Positions 8,636 through 15,483 of a stretch of 18,404 nt of DNA are shown here, one piece after another. Source of the DNA: WAPX01 sp964622075. Its GTDB lineage: Archaea; Halobacteriota; Archaeoglobi; Archaeoglobales; Archaeoglobaceae. Location of the stretch: the NCBI GenBank assembly GCA_964622075.1, contig CAZUMR010000009.1, positions 1 to 18,404 on the forward strand, read 5' to 3'. A program made the position numbers and the translations under genes. The notes below the pieces were generated by a model that did not search any database, was not told the origin of the DNA, and worked only from the letters and a program-made list of their open reading frames with translations. The number at the start of each line of letters is the position of its first letter. Positions within the stretch are counted from its first letter, which is position 1.

Positions 8636-9373
8636 TCAGCTGTAAACCTCCTCTCCCGGATGCACGGTAATACCGTTGCTGTCTATGACGAAGTGGTGGG
8701 TCTTTTTGCTGTGATTGCTTCCTCTCATCTTATAAATTTCGAGGCTCCTCGTCCTCATGTTTTCAGATTTCATGTAATACAGGACTATTGTACCTTCTGT
8801 GACGAAGTTCTCGACTCCAAACCTGCTTATTGCACCGTTCTCAATAACCTCACAGGTCAGTATTGACGTAAGACCGAGAACCTCAAGGGTCGTGGATATC
8901 TTAAGCAGTTCCACCCTGAACTTCGCCGGATCCTGTATTGAGAACCCTATCGATGTTGTGGAGTCGAGAGCACACCTCAGGGCACCAATCTCATCCTGTA
9001 TTGTTATTACATTGTCAATCAGCGACCTCGTGTCGAACGGTCTTATATCAACGTACTTTTCATCTGTAGGCAGCCCTATCTTCGTCGATGTTGCATCCAC
9101 TATTGCGAGCATGTTCTCGTCCTCGTACTTTTCAATGTCCCAGTTGAATGTCGAGAAGTGCTCTCTGAGATGCTGTGGTCTCTCTTCAGTAGCTATGAAT
9201 ATTCCCGGTTCTTTATACTGTTCAATTCCATTCAGCAGGAACTGCATTGCAAATATTGTCTTTCCCGAACCGGATGTACCTGTAACAAGGTACGACCTAT
9301 CCCTTATCAGTCCTCCATCACACAGTTCATCGAATCCCGGAATTCCGGTTGGAACCCTTTCAAGCGTACCCAT
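8636..9373 (-). CDS. Single-domain KaiC/RadA-like ATPase
   Basis: A 245-aa RecA-fold ATPase of the archaeal KaiC-like group, whose members act in signalling or regulation rather than a circadian clock. It opens GTLERVPTGIPGFDELCDGG, the typical entry to the domain. The Walker A motif GTSGSGKT is at residues 32-39, the paired catalytic glutamates are in ATEERPQ, and a Walker-B-like strand RCALDS is followed by TTSIG. The end segment FGVENFVTEGTIVLYY and the KMRGSNHSKKTHHF loop are standard. Only one KaiC domain is present, and no autophosphorylation domain is obvious. Start choice: ATG 9373 has GGTGA 5 nt upstream; ATGs at 9379 and 9394 are in frame but poorly placed relative to a ribosome site. 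It is the first gene of the run into reverse gyrase. Confidence 0.9.
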   Translation of the reverse strand: MGTLERVPTGIPGFDELCDGGLIRDRSYLVTGTSGSGKTIFAMQFLLNGIEQYKEPGIFIATEERPQHLREHFSTFNWDIEKYEDENMLAIVDATSTKIGLPTDEKYVDIRPFDTRSLIDNVITIQDEIGALRCALDSTTSIGFSIQDPAKFRVELLKISTTLEVLGLTSILTCEVIENGAISRFGVENFVTEGTIVLYYMKSENMRTRSLEIYKMRGSNHSKKTHHFVIDSNGITVHPGEEVYS

Positions 9374-9629
9374 ACTCATCACCCCGTAATGCAAAAGCTG
9401 ACAGTATCTTCAGCAAATAACCCGAAAGTCAGACTCCCACCTCAACTGACCTCGAACTATCCGAAACCCAATTTTGAAGTATTTTAACTTCTCGATTGCT
9501 ACTGACCACCTCCTTAAATCTTTTCTACACTTCTCACAGATAAATCTTTACAATTATCATCATCACATCTGCATGCCCAGCATTTCAGCCTACCAAAAGC
9601 TTAAATTGTTTGTGGTAGTTATTATTAAT
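9374..9629. promoter_or_regulatory. Divergent intergenic region between KaiC-like gene and fbp
   Basis: This region must hold the promoter for the minus-strand KaiC-reverse gyrase unit and for fbp. For the minus strand, two weak TATA-like texts are visible: TTATTTG around 9412-9420 and TTAAAATAC around 9478-9487. I cannot choose between them. An in-frame extension of fbp back to 9474 exists but does not look coding. Confidence 0.45.
9592..9608 (+). promoter_or_regulatory. BRE/TATA promoter of fbp (leaderless)
   Basis: A purine-rich ACCAAAAGC is followed by TTAAATTG (9601-9608), centred about 26 nt before the ATG at 9630. No ribosome site precedes that ATG. The spacing matches an archaeal promoter whose transcript begins at or next to the start codon. 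Confidence 0.6.
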
Positions 9630-10745
9630 ATGAGCGAGAAAATTACTGTGAGCCTTATCAAGGCAGATATTGGCAGCTGTCCCGGGCATGCTGTTGTTTG
9701 GGAGGAAACGCTTGAAGTTGCAAAAGCTGTTCTTGAGGAGAAGAAGCAGAACGGTGACATACTTGATTACAGGGTTCTGAACTGTGGAGATGATACCGAG
9801 CTAATAATGCTCCACAGAGAGGGAGTTGACAGTGAAAAAATCCACGGCATTGCCTGGGAAGTTTTTGAGAAGTGCACAGCCAAGGCCAAAGAGCTCAAGC
9901 TCTATGGTGCCGGACAGGATTTGCTGAAAGACGCATTCTCTGGAAACGTCAGAGGTATGGGTCCGGGAGTAGCAGAGATGGAATTCACTCCAAGGAAGTC
10001 CGAGCCACTGATAGCGTTCATGATGGACAAGACCGAGCCCGGTGCCTTTAACCTGCCGATATTCAGAATGTTTGCCGACCCGTTTAACACTGCAGGTCTT
10101 GTGATTGATCCATCCCTCCACAACGGTTTCGTGTTTGAGATCTGGGACATCATGGAGCACAGGAGAGTATTCATGAAGACTCCGGAGGAGATGTACGACA
10201 TACTTGCACTGATTGGTGGGAAGTCAAGGTTCGTGATAAAGAGGGTATTCCCCAAGGAGGGCGGAAAACTCCCGCCAGACGAGCCGGTGGCAGTTGTCAG
10301 CACGGAGAAACTCTACCAGATAGCTGGAGAGTATGTGGGAAAGGACGACCCGGTAGCTCTTGTGAGAGCTCAGAGTGGTCTGCCAGCAGTGGGAGAGGTT
10401 CTTGAGGCATTTGCATTCCCGCACCTTGTGAGTGGATGGATGAGAGGCAGTCACAATGGACCACTGATGCCAGTTCCTTTCAGGTATGCGAAGTGCACAC
10501 GCTTTGACGGGCCTCCGAGGGTGATTGGTGCAGGATTCCAGGTTGGAGAGAGCTGGCTGGTGGGGCCTGTTGACATGTTCGATGATCCTGCTTTCGATTA
10601 CACAAGACAGAAGGCACAGGAGATCGCAGAGTACATGAGGAGGCATGGACCGTTTGAACCTCACAGACTGCCTCATGAGGACATGGAATACACGACACTG
10701 CCGAAAGTCCTTGAAAAGCTTGAAGAGAGATTTGAAAAGATCTGA
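9630..10745 (+). CDS. fbp: Fructose-1,6-bisphosphate aldolase/phosphatase (archaeal bifunctional type)
   Basis: One active site condenses dihydroxyacetone phosphate with glyceraldehyde 3-phosphate and then removes a phosphate to give fructose 6-phosphate, pulling carbon toward gluconeogenesis. The product is 371 aa from ATG 9630, beginning MSEKITVSLIKADIGSCPGH. Metal-binding candidates are D13, H20, D54/D55 (NCGDDTE), Q96/D97 and D133 (MMDKTEPGAF). The Schiff-base lysine region YVGKDDP gives Y235, K238, D239 and D240. The GWMRGSHNGPLMPV stretch and the closing EPHRLPHEDMEYT are family text. The longer frame from 9474 is rejected because the extra 52 residues look noncoding and the promoter sits inside them. 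It appears to be monocistronic. A gluconeogenic role fits an autotroph or organic-acid user with CO dehydrogenase. Confidence 0.96.
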   Translation: MSEKITVSLIKADIGSCPGHAVVWEETLEVAKAVLEEKKQNGDILDYRVLNCGDDTELIMLHREGVDSEKIHGIAWEVFEKCTAKAKELKLYGAGQDLLKDAFSGNVRGMGPGVAEMEFTPRKSEPLIAFMMDKTEPGAFNLPIFRMFADPFNTAGLVIDPSLHNGFVFEIWDIMEHRRVFMKTPEEMYDILALIGGKSRFVIKRVFPKEGGKLPPDEPVAVVSTEKLYQIAGEYVGKDDPVALVRAQSGLPAVGEVLEAFAFPHLVSGWMRGSHNGPLMPVPFRYAKCTRFDGPPRVIGAGFQVGESWLVGPVDMFDDPAFDYTRQKAQEIAEYMRRHGPFEPHRLPHEDMEYTTLPKVLEKLEERFEKI

Positions 10746-10790
10746 ACTTTTTAGATTATTTTTTACTATTATTCATTTTGATTTCGTTGA
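10746..10790 (+). terminator. U-rich terminator after fbp
   Basis: Directly after the stop there are runs TTTTT (10748-10752) and TTTTTT (10759-10764), with further T-rich text and no GC hairpin. This is typical for archaeal transcription termination. Confidence 0.55.
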
Positions 10791-10901
10791 GCCCGTTTTT
10801 AAAATCCATTTCGAATTTTTTGAAAAATTGCACGCAAAAAGGCCGGAATATCCTTTTTCCCCGGAATTTATATTACTGGCAATAATATGGCTGTTTCATG
10901 T

Positions 10902-10931
10902 GATGATTAATGGATATAATTATTAATCATC
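10902..10931. repeat. Perfect 10-bp inverted repeat upstream of the GNAT promoter (operator candidate)
   Basis: GATGATTAAT (10902-10911) and ATTAATCATC (10922-10931) are exact reverse complements separated by 10 nt. The second arm ends just before the BRE/TATA of the GNAT gene. Arm length and spacing suit a dimeric winged-helix repressor or activator. The AT content makes a terminator hairpin less convincing. Confidence 0.7.
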
Positions 10932-10932
10932 C

Positions 10933-10950
10933 TCAAAAGAAATTATATAT
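10933..10950 (+). promoter_or_regulatory. BRE/TATA promoter of the GNAT gene (leaderless)
   Basis: CAAAAGAAA is followed by TTATATAT (10943-10950), centred about 26 nt before the ATG at 10972. No ribosome site is visible, so the message is probably leaderless. Confidence 0.7.
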
Positions 10951-10971
10951 GAGAAGTTACAACATTAGATT

Positions 10972-11487
10972 ATGATGCAGCTCGATCACGTTATAAAGTT
11001 TACTGCTAAAGATGGTAGAGAGGTAATAATCCGTCCTGCCACAAAGGGTGACAGGGATAAGCTTGTGGAGATGTACGCTAACTTTCATCCCGAAGACAGA
11101 TGCCTTGGACTTCCACCCGTCTCCAGACCGGCAATAGAAACGTGGGTGGAGTTCATACTTGACAGTGGCTTCTCTCTTGTAGCAGAATGTGATGGAAAAA
11201 TAGTCGGGCATGTGGCAATAATACCGGCTGGGAATGGTACAGGTGAGCTATGCATATTCATACTGAGAGATTACCAGAACCTTGGCATCGGGCAGAGAAT
11301 GATGAAGGAAATAATCAGGATGGCCAAAGAAAGGGGAATGAGGGGAATATTTCTGACAACCTCAAGGTGCAACGTCAGAGCAATACACGTTTTCAAGAAA
11401 ATGGGGTTCAAAGTTGTCGATTCATGCTACGACTACGAGATGTTCCTCCCGCTTGACAGTTCACATGATAAAAACGGGCAGAGTTAA
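10972..11487 (+). CDS. GNAT-family N-acetyltransferase
   Basis: A 171-aa Gcn5-related acetyltransferase, which moves an acetyl group from acetyl-CoA to an amine. The N-terminal strand VIIRPATKGDRDKLVEMY and the central VAECDGKIVGHVAI are typical. The acetyl-CoA pyrophosphate loop is RDYQNLGIGQRMMKEII (Q/R-x-x-G-x-G/A pattern). It is followed by FLTTSRCNVRAIHVFKKMGF, the usual C-terminal half where Asn and aromatic residues line the cofactor site. The substrate cannot be read from sequence; protein lysine, N-terminus or small molecule are all possible. The start is the first of two adjacent ATGs, set by the TATA box. It lies 47 nt upstream of the phospholipase-D-like gene and about 1.6 kb upstream of a deacetylase on the same strand. 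Confidence 0.9.
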   Translation: MMQLDHVIKFTAKDGREVIIRPATKGDRDKLVEMYANFHPEDRCLGLPPVSRPAIETWVEFILDSGFSLVAECDGKIVGHVAIIPAGNGTGELCIFILRDYQNLGIGQRMMKEIIRMAKERGMRGIFLTTSRCNVRAIHVFKKMGFKVVDSCYDYEMFLPLDSSHDKNGQS

Positions 11488-11534
11488 ACAGAATCTTTCG
11501 AAAAGTTCTTACACTGAACAGAAATAATTTCTCT

Positions 11535-13004
11535 GTGAAATTTGCAGTTGCAGTTCTGCTCCTGCTAATACTGCCTTTACCAGCTCTGGCAAGTCCGGAC
11601 TGGAATTCTGGACTGCTTGGCTTGAATAAAATAGCCTTCTGTCCGAATCCAATGGGCAGTGATCGTTCGGAGTGGATTTTCATCGGGAACTTCTCCGGAA
11701 ACTTGGAAGTTTACATGCCTGGGCGGTGGAGCGTAAATGTTACACCCCCTGCAATTATCGTCAGGAACGTTTCCGCTTTTAAGAGTAGCTTTCCTGAAAT
11801 TTATGCTGAAGCCTGTAGGAGAAAAATAGCGATCGTTGAGAGAAAAATCGTTTTACCAAACAGGGAAGGAACTCTGGTTTTTGTTACAGACTGTGTGCAC
11901 GGTGTGCATTGTGTACATAGAAAATCCTATCATTACGCCAGAAGTGGTGAGATATTCTGCTGGAGTGATGGAAGGTGGAGAATAAGGTATCAGGACTGGA
12001 CGAACTTTAAACCTCTTGATGTTAAAGCTTATTGCAGAATTGTTGAAACGCCTGCAGTTTACAGGTTTAAACCGAAAATTGTTTTTTCATACACTTTCCT
12101 CACACCCCTGAGGGGTAATGCAACGTATTACCTTGACTCTCATCCTGTTGGTGGAATACCTCCTGTAGAGTTTCAGCTTGCCAGAAACTCGGAGGTAAAG
12201 TTTCTGAAATCGAATTCCTACGCTTTCTTTCACTACAAGTTTGCAATCGTAGAAAACGATCTGGCAGTAATTACCACGGAGAACTGGAGGTGGTGCAAAA
12301 GAGGTTACATAGTTGAAATAAGAAGTGAGAAAGTCGTTAACTACCTTGAAAAACTGGCAGCTCACGATTCCAGATACGCTATTGATTCTGAAAGAATTCT
12401 CAGGAATGGGAATAATAACAAAGGTGATGGCAGTAATGCCGGAAATGGAATACTTCAGAAAATACCCGCTGGAATGAGAAGAACGAAAAAGGCGGAGATA
12501 TGGAATTTGACCGGTAAAACTCTGTCAGGTAAGTTCAACATTACCGTTTTTGTGATGCCCGACAGAAATCCAGTTTTAGAGGCTATAAAATCTGCTCACA
12601 GGAGGCTTTACATCGAAGTTCCCTACATAATTCCATACCCTGAGCTTGTAAACGCAATAAAAAACACGTCAAAAAGGGTCAGGATTCTCATTGTTACAAG
12701 AAAACACTGTCCTGAGCTGGAGAAGATTGAAAACGTCTCTTTAAGGATATACCCATTTCCCCTTCATGGAAAACTCATAATATCGGATGACAGGGCAATA
12801 ATTGTCACGGCAAATCTTGATAGGTACGGGATGGAGAAAAACAGGGAAATAGGGATTATTTTCAGGGGTAGAGCGTGTAAATGGCTTGCAGATAACTTTC
12901 TTGAGGACTACAGCTCCTCCAGCGTGGATTATTCTAATTTCATTCTCCTGACAGCGATACTCTTGCTAATTCTGGCAGTTTACTTCAGAAAAGCTGGTGG
13001 ATGA
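11535..13004 (+). CDS. Exported, membrane-anchored phospholipase-D-like protein with possible lamin-tail-like N-terminal domain
   Basis: The 489-aa product starts with a signal peptide (FAVAVLLLLILPLPALAS) and ends with one membrane span (about residues 469-484) followed by RKAGG, so the body should face outside the cell. Residues 31-55 (KIAFCPNPMGSDRSEWIFIGN) resemble the entry strand of a lamin-tail domain. Two HKD-type motifs follow. The first is H233-x-K235, with E240 in place of the usual Asp (D242 is two residues on), then TTEN. The second is complete: H411-x-K413-x4-D418, then TANLDRYG and NREIG. Two motifs in one chain suit a pseudo-dimeric phosphodiesterase or nuclease. A low-complexity NGNNNKGDGSNAGNG linker (291-305) separates the halves. 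Start uncertain: GTG 11535 lacks a clear ribosome site and the frame is open upstream to about 11480. Confidence 0.8.
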   Translation: MKFAVAVLLLLILPLPALASPDWNSGLLGLNKIAFCPNPMGSDRSEWIFIGNFSGNLEVYMPGRWSVNVTPPAIIVRNVSAFKSSFPEIYAEACRRKIAIVERKIVLPNREGTLVFVTDCVHGVHCVHRKSYHYARSGEIFCWSDGRWRIRYQDWTNFKPLDVKAYCRIVETPAVYRFKPKIVFSYTFLTPLRGNATYYLDSHPVGGIPPVEFQLARNSEVKFLKSNSYAFFHYKFAIVENDLAVITTENWRWCKRGYIVEIRSEKVVNYLEKLAAHDSRYAIDSERILRNGNNNKGDGSNAGNGILQKIPAGMRRTKKAEIWNLTGKTLSGKFNITVFVMPDRNPVLEAIKSAHRRLYIEVPYIIPYPELVNAIKNTSKRVRILIVTRKHCPELEKIENVSLRIYPFPLHGKLIISDDRAIIVTANLDRYGMEKNREIGIIFRGRACKWLADNFLEDYSSSSVDYSNFILLTAILLLILAVYFRKAGG

Positions 13005-13041
13005 GCTGGAAGAGTGAGCTGGAAGAAGAATGAGCTAGAAG
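13002..13041 (+). repeat. Short imperfect tandem repeat at the end of the PLD-like gene
   Basis: TGAGCTGGAAGAG (13002-13014), TGAGCTGGAAGAAGAA (13015-13030) and TGAGCTAGAAG (13031-13041) lie head to tail. The first TGA is the stop codon of the PLD-like gene. It is probably a small slippage product. Confidence 0.7.
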
Positions 13042-13086
13042 TTTGCATTGAAAAAGGTTTTTACTCTCCGGGAGAAATGTTAAACG

Positions 13087-14175
13087 ATGGTAACCGCTCT
13101 GATATTTCACGAGTCGTATCTGGAGCATGAACAAACCCCGACACATCCTGAGAGGAAGGAGAGGCTTGCCTATACATTTGATCAGTTGATGGAGGAAGGC
13201 ATCTTTGAATCGAAAGCTGTGGAAGTTGTCAGACCTGTGAGGGCTGATGAAGAAGACGTTCTTGCAGTTCACACAAGAGACTACCTTGAATTTTTGAAAA
13301 GGGAGAGTAAGACCGGAGGAATTATTGACTGGGATACTGTAATTCCTGTCGGCCTTTATGAGAGTGCCATGCTTGCTGCTGGCGGTGCAATAAAAGCTGC
13401 AGAAATCGTTGACAGTGGAGAAGCTGACAACGCCTTTGCGATGGTGAGACCTCCCGGCCATCACGCAAAGCCGGGAATCGGGGCTGGCTTTTGTTACCTG
13501 AACAACATAGCAATTGCGGTCAGGTGGCTTCAGAGGAAGAGGAGGTACAGCAGGATTCTGATACTTGACTGGGATGCACATCACGGTGATGGCACTCAGG
13601 AAATATTTTACAGGGATCCAACAGTCCTGTTCATATCGCTCCATCAAATGCCTCTCTACCCCGGGACAGGATATCCGAGAGAGGTTGGGGCTGAAGAGGG
13701 AGAGGGTTATACAATAAACGTCCCCCTCCCTCCGGGAGCTGGAGATGAGTGCTACATGACTGTGTTTGATGAGATAATCGAACCGGTCGCTCACGATTTT
13801 AGACCTGAATTCATAGCTATATCTGCCGGGCAGGACAATCATTTCACCGACCCTCTAACAGGTCTGGCCCTGACTGCGAGAGGATATGCAGAGCTGATGA
13901 AGAGAACGAAAAAACTTGCTGAGGAGCTGTGTGACGGGAGGATGTTTGCCGTTCTTGAAGGAGGGTACAGCATTGAAGCTGCTCTGCCTTACACGAACCT
14001 TGCGATAATTGCCGCCATGGCCGGGCTTGACACATCCTGCATAAGGGAACCAAGAAGCTATCAGGCTGCCCTTGAGTCTGTCCTCGATCCTTCAGCCCCC
14101 GAAAAGGTGAGAATGACTGTGGAGCAGGTTAAGAAAATTCACGCGACATACTGGGGCTGTTTCGTCAGATGGTAG
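13087..14175 (+). CDS. Histone deacetylase / acetylpolyamine amidohydrolase family enzyme
   Basis: A 362-aa zinc hydrolase of the arginase/deacetylase fold, which removes acetyl groups from lysine side chains or acetylated amines. The catalytic pair is H125/H126 in RPPGHHA. Zinc ligands are D163 and H165 in DWDAHHGDGT, and D250 in AGQDNHFTDPL. The transition-state tyrosine is Y294 in EGGYS. All are present, so it should be active. The AGQDNH text differs from the more common AGFDAH. The N-terminus HESYLEHEQTPTHPERKERL matches bacterial/archaeal members of the AcuC/HdaH type. A GGGAG-like ribosome site precedes the ATG. Possible substrates include acetylated chromatin proteins, acetyl-CoA synthetase or polyamines; sequence does not decide. 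The next gene begins 13 nt downstream. Confidence 0.93.
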   Translation: MVTALIFHESYLEHEQTPTHPERKERLAYTFDQLMEEGIFESKAVEVVRPVRADEEDVLAVHTRDYLEFLKRESKTGGIIDWDTVIPVGLYESAMLAAGGAIKAAEIVDSGEADNAFAMVRPPGHHAKPGIGAGFCYLNNIAIAVRWLQRKRRYSRILILDWDAHHGDGTQEIFYRDPTVLFISLHQMPLYPGTGYPREVGAEEGEGYTINVPLPPGAGDECYMTVFDEIIEPVAHDFRPEFIAISAGQDNHFTDPLTGLALTARGYAELMKRTKKLAEELCDGRMFAVLEGGYSIEAALPYTNLAIIAAMAGLDTSCIREPRSYQAALESVLDPSAPEKVRMTVEQVKKIHATYWGCFVRW

Positions 14176-14188
14176 TCAGGTGGTAGTT

Positions 14189-14764
14189 ATGCATTCGGAC
14201 TCATTTGTTCCGGAAATGGTGCTGAGGCTGTGGGACAAGTATGGGTTGCCTGAAAATGTCAGGAAGCACTGCATAGAGGTGGCAAAACTTGCGGTTGAGA
14301 TGGCAGAAAATGCCAGAAAAAACGGATACGATGTTGACGTTAATGCTGTAAAGATTGGAGCCTTACTCCACGACATTGGAAGGGTAAAAACACACGGGCT
14401 TGAGCACTTCGTTTACACCGGGGAAATTCTGAGAAAAGAGGGAATTGATGAGAAGATAGTCAGAATTGCTGAAAGACACTTTTCCTGTGGTATTACTGCT
14501 GATGAGGCCAGAGCTCTTGGACTGCAGGAGAGAGATTTCATGCCGGAAACTCTTGAGGAAAAGATAGTTGCTTTTGCTGACAACTTAGTATTTGACAGGA
14601 AAAGAGTAAACTTTGAAGAATTTTACAAAAAACTCGAAGAACTTAAAAGCAAGGTTGACGAAAGTCAGAAGTGGATTGTTGAGAACAGCCTGAAAAGAGC
14701 AATTAAAATGAAGGAAGAACTCGAAAAGGTTACCGGAATGAACTTTTCGGAGCTGGTGTTATGA
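14189..14764 (+). CDS. HD-domain (HDIG-type) phosphohydrolase, uncharacterised
   Basis: A 191-aa HD-superfamily metal-dependent phosphohydrolase. The metal-binding set is H27 (RKHCIEV), H61/D62 (GALLHDIGR) and D131 (AFADNLVF). An extra His at H72 (GLEHF) and H97 (ERHF) lie in positions usual for archaeal HDIG proteins (TIGR00295-like). The substrate is unknown; nucleotides or cyclic nucleotides are typical for the superfamily. Start: ATG 14189 with AGGTGG 5 nt upstream is preferred over GTG 14180, which lacks such a site. The stop TGA overlaps the next gene's ATG (ATGA), so the two are translationally coupled. Confidence 0.88.
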   Translation: MHSDSFVPEMVLRLWDKYGLPENVRKHCIEVAKLAVEMAENARKNGYDVDVNAVKIGALLHDIGRVKTHGLEHFVYTGEILRKEGIDEKIVRIAERHFSCGITADEARALGLQERDFMPETLEEKIVAFADNLVFDRKRVNFEEFYKKLEELKSKVDESQKWIVENSLKRAIKMKEELEKVTGMNFSELVL

Positions 14765-15033
14765 GGTACCGGATAACAAGAATAGAGATGAAGGATGAAA
14801 ACTACGTCATCGTTTACATGAAGCTTGCCAACAGAGAGGGATTTGCGGCACCAAGCATAGAGGATGCCCTGAAAGACCCGTTCAGGCTTGTGCAGCTCAG
14901 CAAGCAAATTGGAGATGCATGCGTAAGCTCAATGGTGGATGATGCAAGCATAACCCTCGACTACTCTGAATACTGCGAGCTTGAGTTAAAGGTAGGAGAT
15001 TTCGTGGAAGTTGAAATTAAACCCGTATCCTGA
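14761..15033 (+). CDS. Small conserved-looking protein of unknown function
   Basis: A 90-aa acidic protein starting MRYRITRIEMKDENYVIVYMKLANREGF. A beta-rich start is followed by a helical middle (SIEDALKDPFRLVQLSKQIGDACVSSM) and an end DYSEYCELELKVGDFVEVEIKP that reads like a beta-barrel or OB-type strand pair. There is no catalytic motif and no membrane segment. It overlaps the HD-domain gene by 4 nt and ends 2 nt before the DUF134 gene, so all three are probably made together. I do not recognise the family with certainty. Confidence 0.8.
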   Translation: MRYRITRIEMKDENYVIVYMKLANREGFAAPSIEDALKDPFRLVQLSKQIGDACVSSMVDDASITLDYSEYCELELKVGDFVEVEIKPVS

Positions 15034-15035
15034 CT

Positions 15036-15437
15036 ATGCCGGGAAGGAGAAGGTGCAGAAGGTTCTTTGCAGAACTTCCGGCTTATCCGGGAGTTGTGGA
15101 GTTCTCTCCAGAGGAGCTTGAGGCTCTGAGACTTGCAGACATAGAGGGGTTGACTCAGGTCGAGGCAGCTGAGAGAATGGGCGTATCTCAACCGACCTTT
15201 CACAGAATACTGAAGGAGGCGAGGAGAAAGGCGAGCATGGTAATAGTTGGAGGCGCAAGCGTTAACGTTTATGGAGACGTTTCAAGGGTGTTTTTCTGCA
15301 ATGAGTGCGGGTACTCATGGAAAGAGCCATTCTCTTCCAGTATTGGGGACGTTATCTGTCCGAGATGCGGGAATCCTGTTGTGTTTACACCAAGGGGTAG
15401 GAGGAGAAGGAGAGGTAGATGTGCGAAGGACAGGTAA
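15036..15437 (+). CDS. DUF134-family HTH DNA-binding protein with C-terminal zinc ribbon
   Basis: A 133-aa protein. The opening MPGRRRCRRF, then FSPEELEALRLADIEGLTQVEAAERMGVSQPTFHRIL (about residues 24-59), is classic DUF134: a sigma-factor-like helix-turn-helix predicted to bind DNA. Family members usually end soon after. Here a zinc ribbon follows with C88/C91 (CNECG) and C108/C111 (CPRCG), and then a very basic tail GRRRRRGR. Both ends should favour nucleic-acid contact. It may regulate its own cluster. The ATG is 2 nt after the preceding stop, and no ribosome site of its own is clear, which supports coupling to the upstream gene. Confidence 0.88.
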   Translation: MPGRRRCRRFFAELPAYPGVVEFSPEELEALRLADIEGLTQVEAAERMGVSQPTFHRILKEARRKASMVIVGGASVNVYGDVSRVFFCNECGYSWKEPFSSSIGDVICPRCGNPVVFTPRGRRRRRGRCAKDR

Positions 15438-15455
15438 AATGGTGTTATCATCTCG

Positions 15456-15483
15456 TATCAGCCCACATCCCGTTATCAGCCCA
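15456..15483. repeat. Direct repeat TATCAGCCCA with 18-bp period between convergent genes
   Basis: TATCAGCCCA occurs at 15456-15465 and 15474-15483, in the 46-bp gap between the ends of the DUF134 gene and the pilin gene. No function is evident. Confidence 0.7.

Noticed and set aside
9474..9629. N-terminal extension of the FBP aldolase/phosphatase by 52 residues
   Set aside because: The extra residues look noncoding, the family begins at MSEKITVSLIKADIG, and the promoter TATA box lies inside the extension.
10746..10926. Coding sequence for a small membrane peptide downstream of fbp (frame ending at 10926)
   Set aside because: It opens inside fbp in another frame, has no start signal of its own, and the T-rich text is better explained as terminator and promoter DNA.
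12985..13842. Minus-strand 285-residue open frame opposite the deacetylase gene
   Set aside because: It is the antisense of a clearly conserved enzyme gene and its residue composition matches no protein family.
15456..15483. CRISPR-like array from the TATCAGCCCA repeat
   Set aside because: There are only two 10-bp copies with an 8-bp gap, far too short and few for a CRISPR array.
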